This document shows, piece by piece, positions 1 to 5,952 of a DNA stretch of 15,938 nt. The translations under genes and the position numbers were made by a program. The first letter of the stretch is position 1; every line of letters begins with the position of its first letter. The notes under the pieces were generated by a model. The model worked only from the letters and a program-made list of their open reading frames with translations. It was not told where the DNA came from and made no database searches. Origin of the DNA: Thermodesulfovibrio sp. (GTDB taxonomy: Bacteria > Nitrospirota > Thermodesulfovibrionia > Thermodesulfovibrionales > JdFR-85); NCBI GenBank assembly GCA_027050975.1, contig JALUAR010000119.1, positions 1 to 15,938 of the forward strand, given 5' to 3'.

Positions 1-1
1 G

Positions 2-880
2 GCCAGGCCCTTTGTAAAGATCCAGGAGGGGTGTAATTTCAGCTGCACCTACTGCGCAATACCAAGGGCAAGGGGCAGATCGGTAAGCAGAGGCATTAAG
101 GATATTGTTGATGAGATTGTGATGATTGAGGCCTCCGGTTACAGCGAGGTTGTTCTTACCGGAATCCATATAGGTCATTATGGCCTGGATCTTACTCCGA
201 AGGTAAGACTTCATGAACTTGTTGAGGCGATACTTAAAGAGACAGGCTCGATAAGAATCAGACTTAGCTCGCTCGAGGCCCCTGAGGTAAGCAACGAGAT
301 TATAGAGCTTCTTATAGATGAAAGGATCTGTCCACACCTGCATATTCCGCTTCAATCAGGAGATGACAGTATTCTGAATTTAATGAAAAGACCTTATAAT
401 GTACGGAGTTTTATAGATAAAGTTAATGAAGTATATGAAAGAATACCAAATATTGCCCTGGGCACTGATGTTATTGTAGGTTTTCCTGGAGAAGGAGAGA
501 GAGAGTTTCAGAATACACTGAATCTGCTCAAGGAGCTTCCTTTCAGTTACCTTCATATCTTTCCATACTCACCGAGGCCAGGCACTGTGGCTTCAGAAAT
601 GGAGGGTCAACTACCAGGAGATGTAAAAAAGGAGCGTGTAAGGATTTTAAAGGAAGTGGACAGACAGAAGAGATCCCTATACAGAGGGGTGCAAATAGGA
701 AGGCTGCTCACAGTTGTAACGGAGAGGCCTGTTGAAGAGGGCTTTGTTAAAGGAAAATCAGAAAACTACCTTAATGTGTATCTGAAGGATTCAGCATTTC
801 AGCGGTCCAAACTTCTCAAAGTCAAAATATTAGAGCAATTCAGGGACGGCCTCCTCGGAATTCCCTTAAAAAATGTCTAA
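2..880 (+). CDS. mtaB: tRNA (t6A37) methylthiotransferase MtaB, 5'-truncated
   Basis: Radical-SAM methylthiotransferase that adds a methylthio group to t6A37 of tRNAs reading ANN codons, giving ms2t6A. The reading frame is open from base 2 of the window, so the N-terminal MTTase domain lies outside. The first visible residues carry the radical-SAM cluster motif CNFSCTYC (bases 32-55), whose three cysteines hold a 4Fe-4S cluster. Then follow EVVLTGIHIGHYG, HLHIPLQSGDD, DVIVGFPGE and HIFPYSPRPGT, and a C-terminal TRAM-like segment of about 60 residues. The LTGIH block is typical of MtaB; MiaB usually has LLGQN and RimO differs again, so MtaB is the best assignment. The gene ends with TAA at 878-880 and is convergent with cca. 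No clear intrinsic terminator follows. Family call is very secure, subfamily call fairly secure. Confidence 0.93.
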   Translation, partial: ARPFVKIQEGCNFSCTYCAIPRARGRSVSRGIKDIVDEIVMIEASGYSEVVLTGIHIGHYGLDLTPKVRLHELVEAILKETGSIRIRLSSLEAPEVSNEIIELLIDERICPHLHIPLQSGDDSILNLMKRPYNVRSFIDKVNEVYERIPNIALGTDVIVGFPGEGEREFQNTLNLLKELPFSYLHIFPYSPRPGTVASEMEGQLPGDVKKERVRILKEVDRQKRSLYRGVQIGRLLTVVTERPVEEGFVKGKSENYLNVYLKDSAFQRSKLLKVKILEQFRDGLLGIPLKNV

Positions 881-892
881 CATGTTGTTTTC

Positions 893-921
893 ACAAGATT
901 TTTTCACTGCCTAAATCTTGT
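893..921. repeat. 9-bp perfect inverted repeat after mtaB
   Basis: ACAAGATTT (893-901) pairs perfectly with AAATCTTGT (913-921) across an 11-nt loop, 13 nt after the mtaB stop. No T-run follows on either strand, so it does not look like a standard intrinsic terminator. It could stabilise the mtaB transcript end or bind a protein; the sequence alone cannot decide. Confidence 0.5.
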
Positions 922-964
922 ACAAACTTGTAGACTTCTTATATTAATAAGGCTTTCGGCGAGA

Positions 965-1007
965 TATAAACAGAGTTTATAACAGATTATTAACATATCA
1001 TGTTAAT
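965..1007. repeat. Two AT-rich dyads between mtaB and cca
   Basis: TATAAA-CAGAG-TTTATA (965-981) is followed by ATTAACAT-ATC-ATGTTAAT (989-1007), a perfect 8-bp dyad with a 3-nt centre. A partial third copy of the half-site, ATGTTAAAT, occurs at 1032-1040. The spacer between the convergent genes mtaB and cca (881-1054) holds nothing coding that I can see. T-rich sequence after 1007 could make the second dyad a weak plus-strand terminator. The AT-richness raises the chance of coincidental dyads. Confidence 0.4.
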
Positions 1008-1054
1008 TTATTTGTTCTGATAATTTATATTATGTTAAATAACGGGCAAGGGGC

Positions 1055-2239
1055 TCAGGGTGCCAGCATCTTCAGATACCTCTCGGCATCGGCTCTTGTC
1101 CTGATTTTGCCTGAAAACTCAGCCACTTTTAAAGCCCTTAACAAGCGACCAACCTGAGGTCCCTTTTTCACCTCCAATAACTTCATAATTTCGTCTCCCT
1201 TCAGTAAAGGTTGCTGTTGTATCCTTTTAAACTCTACTACCCTTTCAATAAGCTCTGTTCTTCCCTCATAAAGAATACTGTCAAGCGAAGCCTCATCTAA
1301 AAGCTCAAAACAGTCATAAAGTTCTGCATCGTTACTGTAGGTTGATAAGCATTTCCTGTGCCTCCTGAAAGCCTTTATTCTTTTATAAAGCCTCCCGGAC
1401 ATCCTGAGCTTACAACCATCTGCAAGATCAATACTGTTTTTAATGAATGATACCAGCGTTTCAAGTACAAGAACACCCTTTAATGTGAGCCCCTGAGAGT
1501 AGACCCTATTAAGTTCTTTTCGGAAACTTTCAGGTGATTCTTTAATTTTTTTTTCGATAAAATACAGCTTCTCAATAATGTTTTCTAACTTATTGTTTTC
1601 TAAATGAAAAATTTCCTCAATAACGCTGTCTCTCAGACACTCCTCAACAGCCCTCAAACAGTGCTGACTATCTAAAAGTTTGAAAAACTCTAAAGTAATC
1701 CTTTCAGGAACAGCTTTTTTAATGTTATCCTTTATCTTCTTAATGTATTCTCTTGTATTTCCATCTATTTTTCCGTCTAACTCCCCTACAAACCTGTAAG
1801 CTCTGATGATTCTGACAGGGTCATCCATCAGGTTCTCCGGTCTTATCATCCTGATCAACCTTTTTTCAAGGTCGCCCCTTCCGTTGAAGGGATCATGGAT
1901 TCCTTCTCTCGGATGGTAGGCCATGGCATTGAAGGTAAAGTCACGTCTTTGCAGATCAGCCAGAAGAGAGCCTTCTGTTCTGGTAAAATCAACGGTCACT
2001 CCCTCTTCAAGTACAACTCTAACCGTGAGGTTATCCTTAAGTATTACTATAGAGCCACCGATGTAATTCTTTAAATTTAAAGCATATTTTTCCGGACGCT
2101 CTTTTACTATAAAGTCTCTGTCCAATGCCTTTTTACCTAAAATGGTATCTCTTATGTATCCGCCTACAAGGTATGCTCCGGGGGCTATATCAAAAACCAC
2201 TCTATTCAGGTTATCCAGAAGAAGCTCTGTCATATTCAT
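1055..2239 (-). CDS. cca: CCA tRNA nucleotidyltransferase / poly(A) polymerase family (class II)
   Basis: Template-independent nucleotidyltransferase that builds or repairs the 3' CCA of tRNAs using CTP and ATP. The 394-aa product starts with the class II head domain: GGYIRD at residues 26-31, and metal-binding Asp40 and Asp42 in LDRDF. RRDFTFNAMAY near residue 100 and the DDPVRIIRAYRF block near residue 140 complete the catalytic and base-selection signatures. The helical C-terminal half is poorly conserved, and I see no HD phosphohydrolase motif. ATG at 2239 is chosen because AAAGGAGC lies 7 nt upstream; ATG at 2233 is the only close rival. A bacterial poly(A) polymerase or A-adding enzyme cannot be excluded from motifs alone. 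The adjacent tRNA gene encodes its own CCA, so the enzyme may mainly repair ends in this genome. Confidence 0.88.
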   Translation of the reverse strand: MNMTELLLDNLNRVVFDIAPGAYLVGGYIRDTILGKKALDRDFIVKERPEKYALNLKNYIGGSIVILKDNLTVRVVLEEGVTVDFTRTEGSLLADLQRRDFTFNAMAYHPREGIHDPFNGRGDLEKRLIRMIRPENLMDDPVRIIRAYRFVGELDGKIDGNTREYIKKIKDNIKKAVPERITLEFFKLLDSQHCLRAVEECLRDSVIEEIFHLENNKLENIIEKLYFIEKKIKESPESFRKELNRVYSQGLTLKGVLVLETLVSFIKNSIDLADGCKLRMSGRLYKRIKAFRRHRKCLSTYSNDAELYDCFELLDEASLDSILYEGRTELIERVVEFKRIQQQPLLKGDEIMKLLEVKKGPQVGRLLRALKVAEFSGKIRTRADAERYLKMLAP

Positions 2240-2340
2240 TCAGGCGCTCCTTTAAATCAAGGTAATTGTGTTCATCTCATCATATCATAGTTAGAGTGGT
2301 TAATGTATGGAGGCAATGGTAGAGTTGGATAGGCTTGATT

Positions 2341-2369
2341 TTTAAGGATGATCTTTTTTATTTTATATT
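2341..2369 (+). promoter_or_regulatory. Candidate promoter of tRNA-Gly
   Basis: TATATT (2364-2369) is a fair -10 box, with a poor -35, TTTAAG (2341-2346), 17 nt upstream. The predicted start is about 2376, one base before the mature tRNA 5' end. The -35 matches only three of six consensus positions, so this is tentative. Confidence 0.3.
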
Positions 2370-2376
2370 AAACCGC

Positions 2377-2451
2377 GCGGGCGTAACTCAGTGGTAGAGT
2401 GGGAGCTTCCCAAGCTCCAGGTCGCGGGTTCGAATCCCGTCGCCCGCTCCA
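2377..2451 (+). tRNA. tRNA-Gly (anticodon CCC)
   Basis: A complete 75-nt tRNA cloverleaf. The acceptor stem GCGGGCG (2377-2383) pairs with CGCCCGC (2441-2447), followed by discriminator T and encoded CCA (2449-2451). The D-stem is ACTC/GAGT. The anticodon stem GGAGC/GCTCC (2402-2406 and 2414-2418) closes the 7-nt loop TTCCCAA, placing CCC at 2409-2411, which reads GGG. The T-arm is GCGGG-TTCGAAT-CCCGT. It is divergent from cca and ends only 7 nt before the stop of the convergent flavoprotein gene; no terminator hairpin fits that gap, although a short T-rich stretch (2465-2468) follows. Confidence 0.97.
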
Positions 2452-2458
2452 GTCAGAG

Positions 2459-3049
2459 TTAGTCTTTTCTCCACCACCGCTTACCATTAATGACCCTGGC
2501 CATCTCTACAGCATTTCTGCCAAGCTGACGGGCATAAAACTCCGTATCATCTTCAATCTCTCTTCCGCGGTTGTATGTGTAAGCATAGGGCGGGAACATC
2601 AGACCCATGTCAGAAAGGGCAAGAAAGAGCTGGCTTATGGTCATCGAGGCCCCCTCCTCTTCGTATGAACAGAGTATCCCCCCTACTCTGCCGTCAAGGA
2701 TCTTCTGTCCGTGCTCGAGGCTGGTCATCCTGTCTATGAGATTCTTCAGAAGCCCGGAAGGTCCGAACCAATAAACAGGCGTGGCAAAAAGAAGGACATC
2801 CGAGGCGATTAACTCCTCTAACACCTCCTTAACCACCTCACCACCATGTTCGATGCAGACCTCAAGGTTACAGGTTCCGTAGTAGGATACACACCCGTCA
2901 CAGGGAGGCAACGGGGTTTCTATCATTCTCAGTTCCCTGATCTCTGCACCTGATTCCCTGGCTGACTCCAATGCCTTTAAAAGCAGCCTGGCTGAGGTAC
3001 TGTCATCCCTGGGAGAGCCGTTTATTCCTAAAACCTTTATTGCAGACAT
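2459..3049 (-). CDS. Flavodoxin-fold NAD(P)H-dependent FMN reductase-like protein
   Basis: A 196-aa protein of the NADPH-dependent FMN reductase / flavodoxin-like superfamily. It probably binds FMN and transfers electrons to quinones or other acceptors in the cytoplasm; the substrate is unknown. LGINGSPRDDSTSARLL (residues 7-23) is the FMN-phosphate loop after the first beta strand. ATPVYWFGPSGLLKNLIDR (about 89-107) is the hallmark of the family. Between them are Cys50, Cys53, Cys60 and Cys65 (CX2CX6CX4C). They sit where iron-sulfur flavoproteins have a CX2CX2CX4-7C cluster motif, but with different spacing. ATG at 3049 lacks a Shine-Dalgarno sequence, while -35/-10 boxes place the predicted mRNA start about 1 nt upstream. 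The gene stands alone, divergent from a small exported-protein gene. Family is secure, specific function unknown. Confidence 0.85.
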   Translation of the reverse strand: MSAIKVLGINGSPRDDSTSARLLLKALESARESGAEIRELRMIETPLPPCDGCVSYYGTCNLEVCIEHGGEVVKEVLEELIASDVLLFATPVYWFGPSGLLKNLIDRMTSLEHGQKILDGRVGGILCSYEEEGASMTISQLFLALSDMGLMFPPYAYTYNRGREIEDDTEFYARQLGRNAVEMARVINGKRWWRKD

Positions 3050-3057
3050 AATATATG

Positions 3058-3087
3058 ATTTTAACTTAATTTTTATGGTTTTTTCAA
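3058..3087 (-). promoter_or_regulatory. Candidate promoter giving a leaderless flavoprotein mRNA
   Basis: On the minus strand TTGAAA (3087-3082, five of six consensus matches) and TAAAAT (3063-3058, five of six) are 18 nt apart. The expected start is about 3050, one base before the ATG at 3049. The absence of any Shine-Dalgarno sequence upstream agrees with a leaderless transcript. This is prediction from sequence only. Confidence 0.45.
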
Positions 3088-3114
3088 AATTTATGTTAAG
3101 CCTCTATGTTGATT

Positions 3115-3222
3115 CCCAAAAAGGGAGCAGTTTTCCCAAAGAGGGAAGCAGGAAAAATTAAAGTCATTGATTTTAAAGGATTTTCTCTGGCATGGAAATT
3201 GTTAAGTCCATGGCAAAGAGAA
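3115..3222 (+). other. Structured leader with tandem repeat and long hairpin
   Basis: The 203-nt spacer before the small exported-protein gene contains two copies of a unit close to CCCAAARAGGGARGCAG (3115-3130 and 3135-3151), each with self-complementary CCC/GGG arms. An imperfect hairpin follows: TTCTCT-GG-CATGG (3183-3195) pairs with CCATG-GCA-AA-GAGAA (3208-3222), with one G-G mismatch and a two-A bulge across a 12-nt loop. It ends about 30 nt before the start codon. It matches no riboswitch class I can recall, and a cyclic-di-GMP riboswitch core was looked for and not found. Confidence 0.35.
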
Positions 3223-3252
3223 GATACAAACCGAAGAAAGGAGGTATTCAAG

Positions 3253-3387
3253 ATGAAAGGATCGAAAGTAATAATTACCGGATTGGTTACGACCGTGCTT
3301 CTGGTCAGCCTCACTGTCCCCAGGAAGGCAGAGGCAATGAACAATGAGTCAGCTGCCTTGCTTGCAGGAGCAATAGCTATATCCTGA
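3253..3387 (+). CDS. Small exported protein, N-terminal part (frameshift-split gene)
   Basis: ATG at 3253 has a strong Shine-Dalgarno sequence, AAAGGAGG, about 8 nt upstream, and begins a clear Sec signal peptide: Lys3 and Lys5, a hydrophobic core from Val6 to Val22, and a likely cleavage after AEA at residue 28. The frame then reads MNNESAALLAGAIAIS and stops at 3385-3387 after only 44 codons. An earlier in-frame ATG at 3106 gives a longer reading, but with no ribosome site and a buried signal peptide. The continuation of a secreted protein (ALNAITQDIFYPEHH-like) lies in the -1 frame immediately afterwards. I therefore read this as the 5' part of one gene of about 127 codons, broken by a one-base insertion (or two-base loss) somewhere in 3348-3387, or by a sequencing error. 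No function recognised. Confidence 0.6.
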   Translation: MKGSKVIITGLVTTVLLVSLTVPRKAEAMNNESAALLAGAIAIS

Positions 3388-3389
3388 AT

Positions 3390-3635
3390 GCCATTACGCA
3401 GGATATATTCTATCCGGAACATCATAGGAGATATAATGCTCAGACAAAGGTGATCTACAAAAAGGTATATGTTATTGAGAAGGATGATGATGACTGCTGG
3501 AGACCATGCTACAGGCCCTCCTCGGCATATGAGAAGGGTTGGTGCGATGAGATGAAAAGGATATACAAAAAGGAGTACAGACGTGGCAGACGTGATGCAA
3601 GGAGATATTATTACAACTATTATATAGACCCGTAA
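3390..3635 (+). pseudogene. Tyr/Arg-rich C-terminal part of the frameshift-split exported protein
   Basis: This frame is open from 3348 (after a TGA at 3345-3347) to TAA at 3633-3635. It encodes a basic, tyrosine-rich tail: a DDDDCWRPCYRP stretch, repeated Lys-Tyr/Arg-Arg pairs, and a YYYNYYIDP end. The first candidate start codon, GTG at 3450, has no properly spaced Shine-Dalgarno sequence, and the residues upstream of it (AITQDIFYPEHHRRYNAQTK) look like real protein. Hence it is most likely the second half of the preceding signal-peptide ORF rather than a separate gene. Secreted proteins of this type with Tyr/Arg/Pro-rich tails are usually of unknown function. The intrinsic terminator 21 nt after the stop shows that this end is the true transcript end. 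Confidence 0.55.
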
Positions 3636-3656
3636 AACCTCCTTCCAATGCTACTG

Positions 3657-3686
3657 TGGCCTGTCGATGACAGGCCATTCTTTTCT
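3657..3686 (+). terminator. Intrinsic terminator
   Basis: The perfect 8-bp stem GGCCTGTC/GACAGGCC (3658-3665 and 3669-3676) with a 3-nt GAT loop, extended by a T-A pair, is followed by TTCTTTTCT. It closes the small exported-protein transcript and separates it from acd. This is the best terminator in the window. Confidence 0.85.
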
Positions 3687-3691
3687 GAACA

Positions 3692-3800
3692 TCCGTACAT
3701 TTTCTGGAACTGTCTTATCGTCTCCGTACAATGGTGCTTAATTTCCCGAATTAACTGCCCACTGCCTGTTACAAAACAGCACTCTATTTTCTACAGGCAG
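3692..3800. repeat. Direct and inverted repeats upstream of acd
   Basis: TCCGTACA occurs at 3692-3699 and again at 3723-3730, spaced 31 bp, about three helical turns. Further on, CTGCCTGT (3762-3769) pairs perfectly with ACAGGCAG (3793-3800) around a 23-nt loop. All lie in the 174-nt spacer between the terminator and acd, which holds no gene. They may be regulator binding sites for acd; this is inference. Confidence 0.35.
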
Positions 3801-3827
3801 ATTCGGATGAACTCTTGTGACTTTCTT

Positions 3828-3856
3828 TTTAGATCAAAATATAGTATCCTTATAAT
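3828..3856 (+). promoter_or_regulatory. Candidate acd promoter abutting the start codon
   Basis: TTTAGA (3828-3833) and a consensus TATAAT (3851-3856) are 17 nt apart, with the ATG at 3861. A normal start point would fall at about 3862, so either initiation is slightly upstream or another box is used. TTGTGA (3815-3820) with TATAGT (3840-3845) at 19-nt spacing is the alternative and would leave a leader of about 9 nt. No Shine-Dalgarno sequence is visible. Confidence 0.35.
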
Positions 3857-3860
3857 TATC

Positions 3861-5951
3861 ATGCTTTCGAAATTATTTAATCCGGATTCAATTGCGGTAA
3901 TAGGGGCATCTACAAACCCTCGGAAGGTGGGGCATACCGTTGTTAAAAACATCCTCCAGCACGGGTATCAGGGAAGGGTTTATCCCATAAACCCCTCGGC
4001 AGACCGAATAGAGGGGCTCAAAGCCTACAAATCCGTTCTTGATGTTCCCGGGCCTGTTGATCTGGCTGTCTTTTCAATCCCTGCTCCTGTAGTACCTCAA
4101 GTGCTCAGAGAGTGCGTGAAAAAGGGAGTTTCAACGGCAATAATCATCTCTGCTGGTTTCAAAGAGGCAGGCTCGGAAGGAGCCGTGCTTGAGGAGGAAT
4201 TGAAGGATATAGTTAAAGAAAGCGGTATTCGGGTGCTCGGGCCAAACTGTCTCGGGATAATCAACACCTTCTGTAGCCTTAATGCCACCTTTGCCAGGGG
4301 AATGCTTCCGAAGGGCAGAATATCCTTTTTCTCCCAGTCAGGAGCCCTGGGTGTGGCTGTCCTTGACTGGGCAATCGGAAACAGAATCGGACTCTCGAAA
4401 TTTATAAGCCTTGGCAACAAGGTGGACCTTAATGAGACTGATTTCATCGAGTATTTCCTGAATGATCCCGAAACAGACATAATTCTTGGTTACATAGAGG
4501 ATGTTGTGGAGGGTAAAAGATTTCTGAAGATCGCCAGAAAGACCACCAGAAAAAAACCCATTATTTTAATCAAATCAGGTGGTACACAGGCAGGTGCAAG
4601 GGCTGCATCATCCCATACAGGTGCCCTTGCAGGTTCTGATTCAGCCTTTGATGCTGCATTCAAACAGACCGGGGTTATCAGGGCTAATGGTATTAATGAA
4701 CTCTTCGAGATTGCACGGGCATTTACTCCTGGAAGAATACCCAGGGGAGACAGGATTCTGGTTATAACCAATGCTGGAGGACCGGGAATAATAGCTGCAG
4801 ACCATGCAGAACGGGCGGGGTTGAAGCTGCCTCTTCTGAACAAAACCGTTATTAACAGACTGAGAAAAAGACTTCCACCGAATGCATCCCTTTACAATCC
4901 CATAGACGTAATAGGCGATGCCAGATCCGACAGGTACAGGGCTGTGCTTGAAGAGGTTATCCACAGCAGGGATTTTGACGGAATGCTGGTCATACTTACA
5001 CCTCAGGCATTGACCGATGTGGAGGAGACAGCCACTGTTGTTACTGATGCGTTTCAGAGAACAGACAAGCCCATAGTAGCCGCCTTCATGGGATCGGAGA
5101 GTGTAACAACGGGGTTGGAGATACTGAAAAAGGCAGGAGTGCCTAACTACTCCTATCCTGAGGAAGCCATTAATGCCTATAAACGGCTATTTCAGTTTTC
5201 CCTGTGGAAAAAACGAAAGGTTAAACGCCAGAGAAGATTTGATATAGATGCAAAAAGAATCAGGGCGATCATTTCCGCTCAGAAGGAAAAAGGCAGAAAC
5301 AGCCTGGGAGAGGATGAGGCAAGGGAATGTCTCTCGGCAGCAGGGTTTATCTTCCCCAGAAGGGCCTTTGCCAGTGATAGTGAGGCAGCTGTCCGTGCGG
5401 CAAGGGAAATAGGCTTTCCCGTGGTTATGAAGATATCCTCTCCGGATATCCTCCACAAGACTGATGTGGGAGGAGTCAGGACAGGCATCAGGAATGAGGA
5501 GGAGGCTGAAAGGGCCTTTGTGGAGATAACTACATCCGTTAAAAGGAGAATGCCGGGAGCACTGATACAGGGTGTCAATATATACGAGATGATTTCCAGC
5601 GGCAAGGAGGTCATCATAGGTGTAACCCACGACAGAACCTTCGGACATATGTTGATGTTTGGCCTTGGTGGCATATATGTTGAGGTGCTAAAGGATGTAT
5701 CCTTCAGAGTAGTACCTGTCACAGAGACGGATGTAACAGAAATGATTCAGGAGATAAGGACATACGCCATCCTGAAGGGGGCAAGGGGAGAGAGCCCTGT
5801 TGATATGGATGCCATTGTTGAGGCCCTCCTCAGACTCAACCATCTTGTCCAGCTAATACCGGAAATACATGAACTGGATATAAATCCCCTTGTAGTAAGG
5901 GCCGAAGGTGCAGTGGCCCTTGATGCAAGGATTATTATCCACGGAGGTTAA
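3861..5951 (+). CDS. acd: Acyl-CoA synthetase (NDP-forming), fused alpha-beta; acetate-CoA ligase (ADP-forming) type
   Basis: Interconverts acyl-CoA + ADP + phosphate and the free acid + CoA + ATP, usually in the energy-conserving direction in anaerobes. The 696-aa product is a complete alpha-beta fusion. An N-terminal CoA-binding Rossmann domain starts with SIAVIGASTNPRKVGHTV, followed by succinyl-CoA-synthetase-like domains containing SSHTGALAGSD. Its His252 matches the phosphorylated alpha-subunit histidine of characterised enzymes. An ATP-grasp domain begins at LGEDEA (about 482), with His532 in ILHKTDVGGV matching the second phosphate-relay histidine and a terminal ELDINPLVV block. ATG at 3861 is chosen because the family starts with LFxPxSIAVIGAS; an in-frame ATG at 3807 and a TTG-type start at 3648 would add unconserved residues, the latter running through the terminator. 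Protein acetyltransferase homologues carry an extra GNAT domain, absent here. Substrate could be acetate, propionate or an aryl acid. Confidence 0.9.
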   Translation: MLSKLFNPDSIAVIGASTNPRKVGHTVVKNILQHGYQGRVYPINPSADRIEGLKAYKSVLDVPGPVDLAVFSIPAPVVPQVLRECVKKGVSTAIIISAGFKEAGSEGAVLEEELKDIVKESGIRVLGPNCLGIINTFCSLNATFARGMLPKGRISFFSQSGALGVAVLDWAIGNRIGLSKFISLGNKVDLNETDFIEYFLNDPETDIILGYIEDVVEGKRFLKIARKTTRKKPIILIKSGGTQAGARAASSHTGALAGSDSAFDAAFKQTGVIRANGINELFEIARAFTPGRIPRGDRILVITNAGGPGIIAADHAERAGLKLPLLNKTVINRLRKRLPPNASLYNPIDVIGDARSDRYRAVLEEVIHSRDFDGMLVILTPQALTDVEETATVVTDAFQRTDKPIVAAFMGSESVTTGLEILKKAGVPNYSYPEEAINAYKRLFQFSLWKKRKVKRQRRFDIDAKRIRAIISAQKEKGRNSLGEDEARECLSAAGFIFPRRAFASDSEAAVRAAREIGFPVVMKISSPDILHKTDVGGVRTGIRNEEEAERAFVEITTSVKRRMPGALIQGVNIYEMISSGKEVIIGVTHDRTFGHMLMFGLGGIYVEVLKDVSFRVVPVTETDVTEMIQEIRTYAILKGARGESPVDMDAIVEALLRLNHLVQLIPEIHELDINPLVVRAEGAVALDARIIIHGG

Positions 5952-5952
5952 A

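Noticed and set aside
2399..2668. Open frame of 89 codons running through the tRNA-Gly gene and antisense to the flavoprotein gene
   Set aside because: It begins inside the tRNA and its translation has no protein-like pattern; both overlapped features are certain.
3106..3252. Upstream start for the small exported protein
   Set aside because: The ATG at 3253 has a strong ribosome site and starts a textbook signal peptide; the upstream extension has neither and would bury it.
3115..3252. Cyclic-di-GMP riboswitch ahead of the exported-protein gene
   Set aside because: The conserved core blocks of that riboswitch class are missing; only generic stems are present.
3348..3387. Programmed -1 ribosomal frameshift joining the two halves of the exported protein
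   Set aside because: No slippery X-XXY-YYZ heptamer or downstream pseudoknot/hairpin is visible in the allowed zone, so mutation or sequencing error is simpler.
3648..3860. 71-residue N-terminal extension of the acyl-CoA synthetase
   Set aside because: It would begin inside or next to the intrinsic terminator, has no ribosome site, and the family starts at the later Met.
4097..4480. Antisense open frames inside acd and other long genes
   Set aside because: They lie opposite highly conserved coding sequence and show no recognisable domains or ribosome sites.
5908..5952. Earlier start for the DRTGG protein inside acd
   Set aside because: ATG at 5953 has GGAGG correctly spaced and begins right before the conserved P-loop strand.
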